Part shown: positions 1-8,200 of the stretch, one piece after another | How the letters are laid out: each line of letters opens with the position of its first letter | Numbering within the stretch: the stretch's first letter is position 1 | NCBI GenBank assembly: GCA_937892105.1 | Contig: CALAUZ010000425.1 | Span: forward strand, 1 to 34,263 | Reading direction: 5' to 3' | Length of the DNA stretch: 34,263 nt | Source: an uncultured Fretibacterium sp. | GTDB taxonomy: Bacteria > Synergistota > Synergistia > Synergistales > Aminobacteriaceae | Translations under genes and position numbers: made by a program | Notes under the pieces: generated by a model | Databases searched by the model: none | Told to the model about the DNA's origin: nothing | What the model saw: only the letters and a program-made list of their open reading frames with translations

Positions 1-61
1 TTCGAACTTCCGACCCCCTGCTCCCAAAGCAGGTGCGCTAACCAGACTGCGCTACGCCCCG
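1..61 (-). tRNA. tRNA-Pro (anticodon TGG), 3' end cut off by window edge
   Basis: Read on the minus strand, the sequence has a 7-nt acceptor strand (CGGGGCG), T8-A9, a D-arm containing CAGTCTGGTTAGCGC, the anticodon stem CCTGC/GCAGG enclosing loop TTTGGGA (anticodon TGG, decoding CCA), and the start of the T-arm (TTCGAA). The last part of the T-arm and the acceptor 3' strand lie beyond position 1. Its edge may have served as an integration-prone site, since mobile-element debris follows directly, but no attachment repeat can be shown. Confidence 0.93.
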
Positions 62-467
62 CTGTTCATGTACCACAATTAGTAATTATAACTCTAACGC
101 TCATTTTGTCAATATCGGCTGCGCAAGTTTCTGTAATGCACATTATCACACACATAATTCACGCTTTTTATAATTATTATACGAGTAATGTCGTAATTGT
201 CCATAGTTGCATGCGTTTAGCAGTATCAGGCTTTGTCAGCACCGAATAAAGCCTCAGCAAAAAAATGTATTGATAGGTTGGTATTTTTAGCACGTGATTT
301 TGAAGGCTCAGCTCATAACAAACTGAGCGAATTATGCGCATATGTGAAAAATGCTTCCGGCAGAGTTGCTGATAAAGACCGCAAAGAGTCTTTTTGTAAA
401 ACGGGTTTATTTACACTTCGGAGATTTATCGAGAAGTGAGTCGATCCGTGCGCTCGTGGAGAAGTAT
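62..467. other. AT-rich stretch between tRNA-Pro and the mobile-element remnants
   Basis: This stretch of about 400 bases holds no gene I can identify. The first ~150 bases are AT-rich and have no convincing ORF; they would include the tRNA promoter. The only ORF of any length is the doubtful 68-codon one at 233-439. No terminator, repeat or RNA structure stands out by eye. Confidence 0.5.
233..439 (+). CDS. doubtful small ORF, 68 codons, TTG start
   Basis: An open frame of 68 residues with a balanced, basic composition (KKCIDRL near the start, LRRFIEK at the end). It has no family I recognise. The only start is TTG and no Shine-Dalgarno sequence precedes it; an in-frame stop sits at 218-220 just upstream. 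It lies beside decayed mobile-element fragments and may itself be the tail of a lost gene. Translation is not supported beyond the open frame. Confidence 0.22.
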   Translation: MSAPNKASAKKCIDRLVFLARDFEGSAHNKLSELCAYVKNASGRVADKDRKESFCKTGLFTLRRFIEK

Positions 468-725
468 TTAGTTTGCCTGTTTAGTTCTGCGAGTTCTTTC
501 TAGCTTTGCACGATATATTGTCGTGGTGCTGATACCTGTCATTTTCTGAACCTGTTTGTATGAGTGCGTCTCCAAGAGTTCTAAGGCATGATTGATTTGT
601 TCGCGTTTGAACTTTTTAGTACAGCCATCACGGAAGTTAGGATTTTGACGAGCAATAGCTTTGCCCTCCTGAGTCCGCTGAATAATCATATCGTGTTCAA
701 ATTCCGCAGTTGTGGTGAAGTCTTT
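468..725 (-). pseudogene. C-terminal remnant of a serine recombinase (resolvase/invertase family)
   Basis: The frame reads [19 protein letters not shown], then a Lys-rich segment, and ends with a helix-turn-helix ([20 protein letters not shown]). This matches the end of the resolvase catalytic domain (the AEFERxxIxERTxEG helix) and the C-terminal DNA-binding HTH of small serine recombinases. The catalytic N-terminal ~110 residues with the nucleophilic serine are absent: homology begins about ten codons after an in-frame stop at 726-728. An ATG at 689 could start a 73-residue peptide. It would retain DNA-binding potential but no recombinase activity. Upstream sequence is unrelated and carries a 21-bp tandem repeat, so the break point is near 710-725. 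Confidence 0.75.
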
Positions 726-943
726 TTATGTTTAGCAGTGACATTATCAGTAAACTGAATGAAGCGGTCAATAAACTGAATGAAGCGGTCAATGAAATCT
801 TTTTTAGAAAAACGAAGTTTTCTGCAAATCTTGCCCATAGTATTTTTTTCCGGCCAGGCAGAGGAAATTTCAAGTTTAGAACCTGTCTCCACAAATTTAA
901 TGAACGTGATAATCACTGAAATGACAGTCCATTTTGAAATCAC
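686..943 (-). CDS. small hypothetical ORF with internal heptapeptide repeat
   Basis: An 85-codon frame without a recognised family. Its central part repeats the heptapeptide IDRFIQF because of a 21-bp tandem DNA duplication (752-793), followed by a third imperfect copy (FTDN). The last ~11 codons overlap the recombinase remnant in another frame, so the real gene, if any, was probably truncated at that junction. The ATG has only a weak GGTGA-like sequence upstream. It may be a fragment of a larger gene brought together with mobile-element pieces. Confidence 0.3.
   Translation of the reverse strand: MISKWTVISVIITFIKFVETGSKLEISSAWPEKNTMGKICRKLRFSKKDFIDRFIQFIDRFIQFTDNVTAKHKKTSPQLRNLNTI
752..793. 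repeat. 21-bp perfect tandem duplication
   Basis: The unit AAACTGAATGAAGCGGTCAAT occurs twice head to tail (752-772 and 773-793) with no mismatch. The unit length is a multiple of three, so it keeps frame in the minus-strand ORF (IDRFIQF repeated). It was probably generated by replication slippage. Confidence 0.9.
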
Positions 944-950
944 CGTTTAT

Positions 951-1436
951 TTAGGATTTTGCGAGACCCCGCAAACCTTGTGAAGACACGTTCTTAGAGA
1001 TATACGTCAGAATACCGCGATTCCGTTCAACTACTGAGCGTTCTATTGGCGGTTCATGTTGTATGTGAATTGTCTGCGGTTCGGGAGCGTCTGTCTTGCA
1101 TAAAAGATAATCTGCTGTTGTGTCGAAAACTTGCGCTAATTTCATGATTTCAGAAACACTGAATTTAGGAGGGATACTCAAAAGCATATGTATGTGATCA
1201 GGACATTACTGCGTCTCGATGATCTCTATACCCTTCCTGTCGCATAACGTTCTCTGTATCTTTCCGATTTCTACCTCGTATTTTCCGTAAATAATCTGAC
1301 GGCGATATTTTGGAGCAAAGACAATGTGATATTTACAATTCCACGTAGTATGTGCTAACGTATTTGCGTCCCTATTGGCCTCCTGTATTGTGGTTTTGAC
1401 TTGGCAATACTTTCCAGGAAGCAAAGGACGTTGCAT
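951..1436 (-). pseudogene. tnpA: IS200/IS605-type TnpA (Y1 transposase) with nonsense codon, fused to a repressor tail
   Basis: The first part (1436 to about 1209) carries the TnpA start signature HTTWNCKYHIVFAPKYRRQ and continues to KGIEIIETQ. A TAA stop at 1206-1208 then interrupts the frame. Translation resumes in the same frame with CPDHIHMLLSIPPKFSVS, which holds the HUH metal-binding motif (HIH). Near 1150 the sequence leaves TnpA and becomes EIMKLAQVFDTTADYLLCKTD, typical of the region after the helix-turn-helix in XRE/Cro repressors. The Y1 tyrosine helix and the rest of TnpA are missing, so the element cannot encode a working transposase. The piece before the stop may still be translated as 76 residues and the piece after it as 78 from the ATG at 1187. 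Confidence 0.82.
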
Positions 1437-1453
1437 AGCTGTAAGCTAATTAG

Positions 1454-1476
1454 AACCTCCTGCATAGCAGGGGGTT
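1454..1476 (-). repeat. 10-bp hairpin, probable IS200-type left-end palindrome
   Basis: AACCTCCTGC / GCAGGGGGTT form a ten-pair stem (one G-U) around the 3-nt loop ATA. It lies just upstream of the TnpA remnant on its coding strand, where IS200/IS605 elements carry the subterminal hairpin recognised by TnpA. It could also act as a second transcription stop behind ychF, but no run of T follows on the minus strand. Confidence 0.6.
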
Positions 1477-1487
1477 TTCAAAACATA

Positions 1488-1521
1488 TAAAAATTTAGCC
1501 CCCTCACAAACGCAGGGGGCT
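1488..1521 (-). terminator. intrinsic terminator downstream of ychF
   Basis: On the minus strand AGCCCCCT and AGGGGGCT (forward 1514-1521 and 1497-1504) pair as an 8-bp stem, followed by AAATTTTTATA. It lies immediately after the ychF stop codon and would end the ldt-ychF transcript. Confidence 0.8.
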
Positions 1522-1531
1522 TCATCTATTC

Positions 1532-2629
1532 TTAAACGTTGAAGCGTATCTCTATCATGTCTCCGTCCTTCACTATATATTCCTTACCTTCAAGCCTCAA
1601 TACTCCCTTTTCCCTGCACTGCGCTATACTGGCACCATTCGCGATAAAGTCATCATACGCCACAACCTGCGCACGAATGAAACCCCTCGCCAAATCCGAA
1701 TGTATCGTCCCAGCTGCTTCAACCGCCGTGCTTCCCTCTCGCAACGTCCACGCCCTCACCTCATCGCTACCGGACGTGAAGAACGAGATTAACCCCAGCA
1801 ACTTGTACGCCTCATGTATCAGCCTCTCTCGTCCTGGCTCATCTATCGCTAAATCCTTCATGAACTCCTCTCGGTCTTCAGGTTCCAGCTGCTCTAGCTC
1901 CATCTCCGTCGCTCCGTAAACTCGTACATACTTCATTCCTTTAGCTTCAAGTTCCGACAAAAGACCTGAAAGTTCCGAAACTTCTCCCGTTTGCGTATCG
2001 TCAAGGTTTAACACTACAAGTTCCGGCTTCAACGTGAGAAACGCATACCCAGATATCATTCGCCGCTGTTCGTCCGTAAGCGAAAATTCCCGTATAGGCT
2101 TCTCCTCCAGCAAATGCGCCTCAAGCTCCTTCACAAGCTCAAGTTCTGCCGTCTCCTGCGTTGTCAGCTTCTTCTTCGCCTGTTTCTCCTGCAGCCTCGA
2201 AAGCCTGTTCGTTATTACTCCCAAATCACGGTATATCAGTTCCGCTTCCACTATCCTGAAATCCCGCAGCGGGTCTATGCTGTTCTCAGGGTGAGACACC
2301 GAAGCATTCTTGAATACCCTTACTACGTGCAGTAACGCCTCTGAGTCTGACACTAATGACAGAAACGAACTCCCTAACCCTGCTCCTTTCCCCGCGTCCC
2401 GCGAAAGTCCCGCAAGGTCAACAAACTCTACATCTGCCGGCTTCTCACTCTTTGGCGAAAATATCTCCACCAGTCTGTCAAACCTCTCGTCCGGAACATT
2501 CACTAATGCCCGGTTAGGCTCCGTCTTCCCCGACGCATACGGCTTAACTTCTGCTCCTGCCCGCGTTATGACGTTGAAGACTGTTGATTTCCCCGACAAT
2601 GGAAGCCCTATTATTCCACATTTCAGCAT
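1532..2629 (-). CDS. ychF: redox-regulated ATPase YchF/OLA1
   Basis: This 365-residue protein has the standard YchF length and architecture. An N-terminal G-domain carries the P-loop GLPLSGKST (residues 8-16) and the DLAGL switch motif. The usual NKxD specificity motif is replaced, as expected for this ATP-preferring Obg-family branch, and a coiled region lies mid-protein. The C-terminal TGS domain ends GKEYIVKDGDMIEIRFNV. YchF is a ribosome-associated P-loop ATPase linked to stress and translation-start fidelity. The P-loop has LSGKST instead of the more common NVGKST. The start follows the stop of the L,D-transpeptidase gene by 12 nt, so the two genes are probably cotranscribed, and a terminator follows. 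Confidence 0.96.
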   Translation of the reverse strand: MLKCGIIGLPLSGKSTVFNVITRAGAEVKPYASGKTEPNRALVNVPDERFDRLVEIFSPKSEKPADVEFVDLAGLSRDAGKGAGLGSSFLSLVSDSEALLHVVRVFKNASVSHPENSIDPLRDFRIVEAELIYRDLGVITNRLSRLQEKQAKKKLTTQETAELELVKELEAHLLEEKPIREFSLTDEQRRMISGYAFLTLKPELVVLNLDDTQTGEVSELSGLLSELEAKGMKYVRVYGATEMELEQLEPEDREEFMKDLAIDEPGRERLIHEAYKLLGLISFFTSGSDEVRAWTLREGSTAVEAAGTIHSDLARGFIRAQVVAYDDFIANGASIAQCREKGVLRLEGKEYIVKDGDMIEIRFNV

Positions 2630-2641
2630 TCTTACAGCCCC

Positions 2642-3508
2642 CTAGTTCTCCCTTATCGTTACTGGCATGTTCTTATACGCATACTGCTTCAGCTCCGCTA
2701 TATCCTCGTTGCTCAACCGTATACAACCCTCCGTAGCGTTCGTTCCCCTGCTGTCGGGGTCATGCGTCCCGTGAATGCCAATCCCCTTCCAGCCCTTCGC
2801 GTCCAGCCTCAAAAACCATGGGCCATATGCTCCCCGTATCTTTCCTTTGCCGTCCCGAAAATCATGAGACCAGCCCGAAGCATTCTCGATTGACACAACC
2901 CTGAAATTCCCAACTGGTGTCCTGTTGTCGCCTATTCTCTGCTTGTCGCCGGGATTTTTGCCTATCGCTATCGGATATTCCTTCACAACTTCATTTCCCT
3001 TATACAGCGTTAATGTGTATGTTGACTTGTTCACGTCAATGTTATAGCTGCCATCGTTCAATATCTTGGGCTTTACGGGCTGTGGATTAACAGGCTGAGG
3101 AGTTACGCTCTGAGTGATTATCCTGTCGGTTTCAGGGTTAGCGTCTGAGGGAAACACTATATCGCTGCGCTTCCTCGATGTCGCTTTGAGGGGGATTACT
3201 ACCTGCTGAGGCTTCTCTGTCTGAACAGGCGGGGTAATCGTCTCAGGTTCAGGAAGTGAGGCGGTCATTACGATACTCTGCGTCTTAATGTCCGGGTGTG
3301 ATGATTTGGCTACTGCCTCCGAATTATGCGGGTTGTTCAGGCTTGAATACACTCCCGCACTCACTATTACCGCAATTACCCAGAACGCACTGCGCAATAA
3401 TGGGTGAAACTTCTTCTTTACTGTCCATTTTCCGCCACCCCTGTCTATCCATACTGTTCGCATGGTGAATAAATCCTTTACGAATGCTTTAATATCTTCC
3501 CTGTACAT
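2642..3508 (-). CDS. membrane-anchored L,D-transpeptidase (YkuD domain)
   Basis: A 288-residue protein with a short cytoplasmic N-terminus, one transmembrane helix around residues 33-53 (SAFWVIAVIVSAGVYSSL), a ~90-residue Pro/Thr/Gln-rich linker and a C-terminal YkuD domain. The catalytic signature is present as GIHGTHDPDSRGTNATEG, CIRLSNEDI (His and Cys of the HxGT...S/T-x-G-C-I-R motif). Such enzymes form 3-3 cross-links in peptidoglycan or anchor proteins to it, in the periplasm. The domain pattern fits ErfK/YbiS-like proteins without a LysM module. The start has AGGAGA upstream, and a promoter-like sequence lies at 3557-3584. Substrate (cross-linking or tethering) cannot be told from sequence. 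Confidence 0.93.
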   Translation of the reverse strand: MYREDIKAFVKDLFTMRTVWIDRGGGKWTVKKKFHPLLRSAFWVIAVIVSAGVYSSLNNPHNSEAVAKSSHPDIKTQSIVMTASLPEPETITPPVQTEKPQQVVIPLKATSRKRSDIVFPSDANPETDRIITQSVTPQPVNPQPVKPKILNDGSYNIDVNKSTYTLTLYKGNEVVKEYPIAIGKNPGDKQRIGDNRTPVGNFRVVSIENASGWSHDFRDGKGKIRGAYGPWFLRLDAKGWKGIGIHGTHDPDSRGTNATEGCIRLSNEDIAELKQYAYKNMPVTIREN

Positions 3509-3556
3509 GTGCGTTTTATCTCCTGAGTGAAAGCTAAATTTTTCTGTGTTTATGCA

Positions 3557-3584
3557 ATATTAACGTACTCACGAAAAAGGTCAA
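3557..3584 (-). promoter_or_regulatory. predicted sigma-70 promoter of the ldt-ychF operon
   Basis: On the minus strand TTGACC is followed after 16 bp by TAATAT, about 50 nt before the L,D-transpeptidase start codon and in the gap behind the antiporter gene. Assigned by match to consensus only. Confidence 0.5.
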
Positions 3585-3613
3585 CAGTTCTTTTCCCTAG
3601 CATAGAGTTAATT

Positions 3614-5089
3614 TTAATCTTCCGCACGTCTGGCCAGCATATTCTCAACATCTGACAGTTTCGCCCTGTCTCCGAATAACAGCAGTGTATCATCGCGTTC
3701 AAGTACTGTACTGCCTTTGGGGATTAAGTACTTGTCGCCTCGATTGACCAGAAGAATTGTAACTCCGTCAGGAAAGCGCAAATCCTTCACCGCATGGCCG
3801 ATTACTTCAGCGTCTGGCAGCAAATCAACTTCCCTCGTCTCGTCCGTACCTGAAGCCGGCGTTATGTCAAAGTTAAGCGTCCACGTCTTAGCCTCTCGAA
3901 CCGCTGCATCAAGTCCCAAAAGTTTCGCAGCTTTGGCTAAAGTCTTCCCCTGTATCATCACTGACGTAAGTACAACGAAGAATATTACGTTGAACATGTA
4001 TTTCGCCTGCGGGTGTCCCTCCGTAAGCGGATATGTCGCTAGAATTATTGGCACTGCTCCACGTAATCCCGTCCATGATACAAATAGTTTCTCCCTCCAG
4101 TTGAAACGGCTTAGCATCGTCCCAACAAATATCGCTACAGGCCTTGCTATGAACATTAGGCAGAATGATACTAACAGTCCTATGCTCATTACGGAATAAT
4201 TAGCAACTTCACTGGGCGTAACAAGAAGTCCCAGCACTAAGAACATTATTATCTGCATCAGCCACGCAAATCCCTCATGAAATCTTTGAAGGCTGTACTT
4301 GTAAAGGAAATCCCCGCTGCCCATCACTATCCCGCATATATACACTGCTAGATATCCATTGCCGTATACTGTCTCTGTAATCCCAAATGTCGCCATCACT
4401 ATCGAAATTCCCCATACTGGATAAAGTGCTTCATTCGAGACACGCAGACGCTGTATCGCCCAGCATGAGAACCTCCCCATAAGAAGTCCTACAGCTCCTC
4501 CTGCAAGCATTTGAACCACAAACTTCACAGCAAGTTCTCCCATTGGAACATCAGGGGTCTTAAGCCACGTTATCGCCGTTAAAGTAAGGAACACCGCCAT
4601 AGGGTCATTGCTTCCTGACTCGAACTCAAGTAACGGTTTCAACGCTCCCTTTACTCCTACCTTCTGCGTCCTCAGTATCGAGAATACCGCAGCCGCGTCC
4701 GTCGAGGATATTATCGCTCCAAGCAGGAACGCGTCCTTGTACGTGAACTGCGGCAACATCGCTATGGGTATGGCCATTACTACCGCTGTGAGGAGAACTC
4801 CAAGTGTCGAAAGCACTATTCCCTGCGTAACTATGGGCTTTATGTCGCACCATCTTGTCTGGAAACCGCCGGAGAACAGTATGAATGCAAGCGCGAATGT
4901 TCCAACTTGGTTTGCAGCGTTTGCGTCTGAGAAGTTTAAGCCTCCTGGCCCGTCTACCCCTGCAAACATTCCTATACCTAAGAATAATATTAATGCTGGA
5001 ACCTTTATCTTTTCCGAGAGTGAACCTGCTACAAGGCTCATAAAGAATAACAGTCCTGTTACTAGAAAGGGATTAACTGTTTGAAGCAT
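3614..5089 (-). CDS. CPA-type potassium/proton antiporter with C-terminal RCK_C domain
   Basis: A 491-residue polytopic membrane protein. About twelve hydrophobic segments fill residues 5-385, including the family core FESGSNDPMAVFLT (acidic ND pair of CPA transporters) and the late motif SWTGLRGAVPIILA. A cytosolic TrkA_C/RCK_C domain follows at about 400-485 (VIGHAVKDLRFPDGVTILLV and ERDDTLLLFGD). This layout matches NhaP2/CvrA antiporters, which exchange K+ or Na+ for H+ and are gated by a ligand bound to the RCK_C domain. Length and domain order are normal. It ends about 105 nt before the transpeptidase gene, which seems to have its own promoter. The exact cation is unknown. Confidence 0.93.
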   Translation of the reverse strand: MLQTVNPFLVTGLLFFMSLVAGSLSEKIKVPALILFLGIGMFAGVDGPGGLNFSDANAANQVGTFALAFILFSGGFQTRWCDIKPIVTQGIVLSTLGVLLTAVVMAIPIAMLPQFTYKDAFLLGAIISSTDAAAVFSILRTQKVGVKGALKPLLEFESGSNDPMAVFLTLTAITWLKTPDVPMGELAVKFVVQMLAGGAVGLLMGRFSCWAIQRLRVSNEALYPVWGISIVMATFGITETVYGNGYLAVYICGIVMGSGDFLYKYSLQRFHEGFAWLMQIIMFLVLGLLVTPSEVANYSVMSIGLLVSFCLMFIARPVAIFVGTMLSRFNWREKLFVSWTGLRGAVPIILATYPLTEGHPQAKYMFNVIFFVVLTSVMIQGKTLAKAAKLLGLDAAVREAKTWTLNFDITPASGTDETREVDLLPDAEVIGHAVKDLRFPDGVTILLVNRGDKYLIPKGSTVLERDDTLLLFGDRAKLSDVENMLARRAED

Positions 5090-5147
5090 AGATTACTATA
5101 TCAGTCCTTTCGGGTTTGTAGATGCTCCATATTATATGGCAATGGAC

Positions 5148-5182
5148 AGAAACAAAGAAGCCCCCCATTTTAACGGGAAGCT
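5148..5182 (-). terminator. intrinsic terminator of the large surface-protein gene
   Basis: Minus-strand AGCTTCCC pairs with GGGGGGCT (forward 5175-5182 and 5159-5166, two G-U pairs) around an 8-nt loop, followed by TCTTTGTTTC. It lies about 35 nt after the stop codon of the 5216-9664 gene and separates it from the antiporter gene. Confidence 0.72.
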
Positions 5183-5215
5183 CCTTCACATGGCTGCGCG
5201 TAAAACTTTGTCCGT

Positions 5216-8200
5216 TTACTTTTTCTTCAAAGCAAGCAATATTCCCAGAAGTACAGCAGGTATTACAGCACTCGCAGTGTTGCAGCCTCCCCCGCTGTCG
5301 CCTACATTGCCCGAACCATCGCTGCCCGTTGAGGCCGTCGTTATTACGGGCGAATACTCATTGCCGGGTTCCATGTAGGCTGCAACGTTGACATGCTGGT
5401 TTGAAGGGACTGTCGTTACTGTAGTGCCGCTGTCGTCCGTGAACGTATAAGCCTCTGAAGTATCCTCTCCATCTGCCGCACTAACTTCTGCACTTCCTCC
5501 CCCAATTCTCGACACAAGAAGGTGAAGGAAGATTGGCATATCGGGGCTTAACATGTCCAGCGTTACACCGAAAACATACACAGCCGCTACATCAACCGAA
5601 ATCACTGGAAGTACCGCCGCTATATCCTGACTGCTTGCCTCTATAGCGTTGCGCTGTTCCGTGCTTAGGCTGGAAACGCTCCTGCTGGCTCTCGTACTGC
5701 TCGGCAACGCTATAACTGCAACGTCTGCGGGTATGCTGGAGTTTTTCTGCCTGATTATGCCTGCAATCGCGGTCTTTGTCGCCTCATTACCCATTATCGC
5801 TGTGCTGGGAGCCTCTGTCTGTACTGATTTTGGAACTACTACGGGCGTGTCGTTTGTGGTGTTTCCACTTTCACCCTCTGTACCTCCTGTACTGCCTCCG
5901 CTGTTGCCGCTTTCATTACCGCTATTGCCTGATGTACTGCCTCCGCCTGACGTACTGCTTGCCTCCGTGAGCTTCACATACCATGCAGCCGAGATATGAC
6001 CGTCATATGCTCCATCGCTCATCGTCCCTTCGCCTTCCTCTGAGAGAGCGTAGACCTTGCCTTCCTCAGATGGCGTGAATACACGGTCTATCATTACTGT
6101 ACCGTATGACATTATTACACTGTCGCCGGAAATAAGCAGTCCGCTCGATACATAGTCCGTTATGTCCCGTGATACTCCGTCTGGATAGATACCCACTACG
6201 GTCAATCCCATACCATGAAGCTGGGTACCTGTTGGCACCCTCCAGCCGTATGCTACATCTGGTAACGCGCTTATCGCTGAACGTAACGTGGCCAGACGTG
6301 ATGAAGATACATTGCTCGATGTCATCATCAACGTATTGCTGAAACCTAATATCCCTCGTTTTCCAGATGGGACATTGTTCAACTTTACATCAAACGAAAA
6401 TCCTGAACCGTTAATACCTTCAGCTACGTTGCGCAAAACGGAATAATTCTCCGATGGACGGGTGTATTCTGTAGCATTCACGAAATTGTTTGCAGACAGT
6501 ACATTATCAGTCTCCTCTACAGCTCCTCTTGGCGTGAGAAGAAATGTTAAATCTGCTGAATTGTTGGCACTGGTTATGATTTGGCTCGTTGCGTTTGTAG
6601 TGTAAACATTGATATCCGCCCTGATGTCAAAATACTTCCCCGATGTATCCTCGAATTTTGCGGTGTAAGTATCTCCCATGCTCATGTATCCGCTTATCGT
6701 CAATACATTGCCACTGTATGTGTATGCATCATTGCTCAGGGTTACGGCTGACCTTCCGCTTCCCTTCTGGAGGGATACCAGACTGTATCTTGCATCACTG
6801 GGGACATTGCTGAATTCAAGCGTTATGGGTACGTTGCTTCCTGGCTGAACATCATAGCTTTTCGGCTTCACTGACGCGCTGGTGTAATACTTCACGAACA
6901 AATCCAGACTGTCTATCACTACATCAGGTATATCCTTCAGCATGTATGTTATCTTCCTGATGGTCTTTCCCTCAAGGCTCGATGTGTATTCAGGGAAACG
7001 CCTCACTCCACGTCCATGCGGCTCGGTGTAGTCGTCATTCACGGTGAAGGCCATGTCAGTATTGCTCCAAAGGTTGTTATCATGCCTCATACCGTATACA
7101 TCACCGCTCGATGTCTCTATCAGTCCGCCAAGATAATTGCGCGCAATCTTGTCGTTGCTCGTGCCAATATCTATGCTCGCTCCCGAAACACTCAGTACGT
7201 AATGTCCCCATGTTGCTGACGATCCCGATGATATTCTGACTGTCGCACCCTCCGGCTCTACAGTTTCAGTAGACATAGCACCGAATGTACCGTCTGCACT
7301 GACTTCCTTGAACTCAGCAAAGTTTGCATTACTCACGAATGCATAACGTGATTTGTCGCTTATTGCGTTGTACACGTCCTCCCTCATTCGCACCTGCACT
7401 GCCTTAACCCCTGAGATTGTACTTCCAACATCACTCGATGAACTTACCAGAAGCGGGAAACGTGTAATTGCGTTCACTGTGGGTGTGCTTATGGCGTCAA
7501 GTCCAGATGATAGCAGGGTTGATGGTGATTTTCCTGTCTCGCCGGCGTAAAATTCTGCCCATGTCATATCAGTTGTCGCATAACGCGCTGTGTATACCTT
7601 GAAGTCCGCCCTGATATCTACATACTTCCCTGACGTATCCTTGAAGGTTACACGATAATTATCCCCGCTGGAAATATCCCCGCTTATCGTGAATATACCG
7701 TCTGAATACGTGTAGTTCCCGCTGGCCATCGTACTCCAGCCATGTCTCGCGCTTGGGTCTGCGTAAGTTACCGCCGAAACCTCACCGTATGATGCTCCTT
7801 GAGGGACGTTGCGGAATATCATCTTTACAGGAACATTCTTTCCGGCAGCTACATAGCCTCCTGAAGGTTCTACGGCCGCTGTCGTCTGGTTCTGAACGTA
7901 AACGCTGCAATTCACTATAGGATCGGGGACATCTTTCAGAAGCCACCTTATACTCGTTATGGTCTTGCCTTCAAGGTCTGAAGTGTAGGCGTAATCACGG
8001 TGAATGCCGTGTGCCTCGACAAAATCTTTAATGCTGAACGCTATAGTTCCAGGCTGAAACCACAAATTAGTGTTGTGTCTGAGAGCATAGGACTTGTCAT
8101 CGCTGGTCGTAATTATCGCTCCGAGATATGCCGCGTTACTGGGGTTTATGTCCGCACTCGTTATGTTGAGAGTGTAATTTCCCCAAGTGCTTGACACTCC

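Noticed and set aside
752..793. CRISPR-like repeat
   Set aside because: Only two directly adjacent 21-bp copies without spacers; it is a simple tandem duplication. No CRISPR array or cas gene was seen anywhere.
1539..2645. Plus-strand open frames opposite ychF
   Set aside because: Low-complexity Ser/Cys-rich shadows of the confident minus-strand gene, with no ribosome-binding sites.
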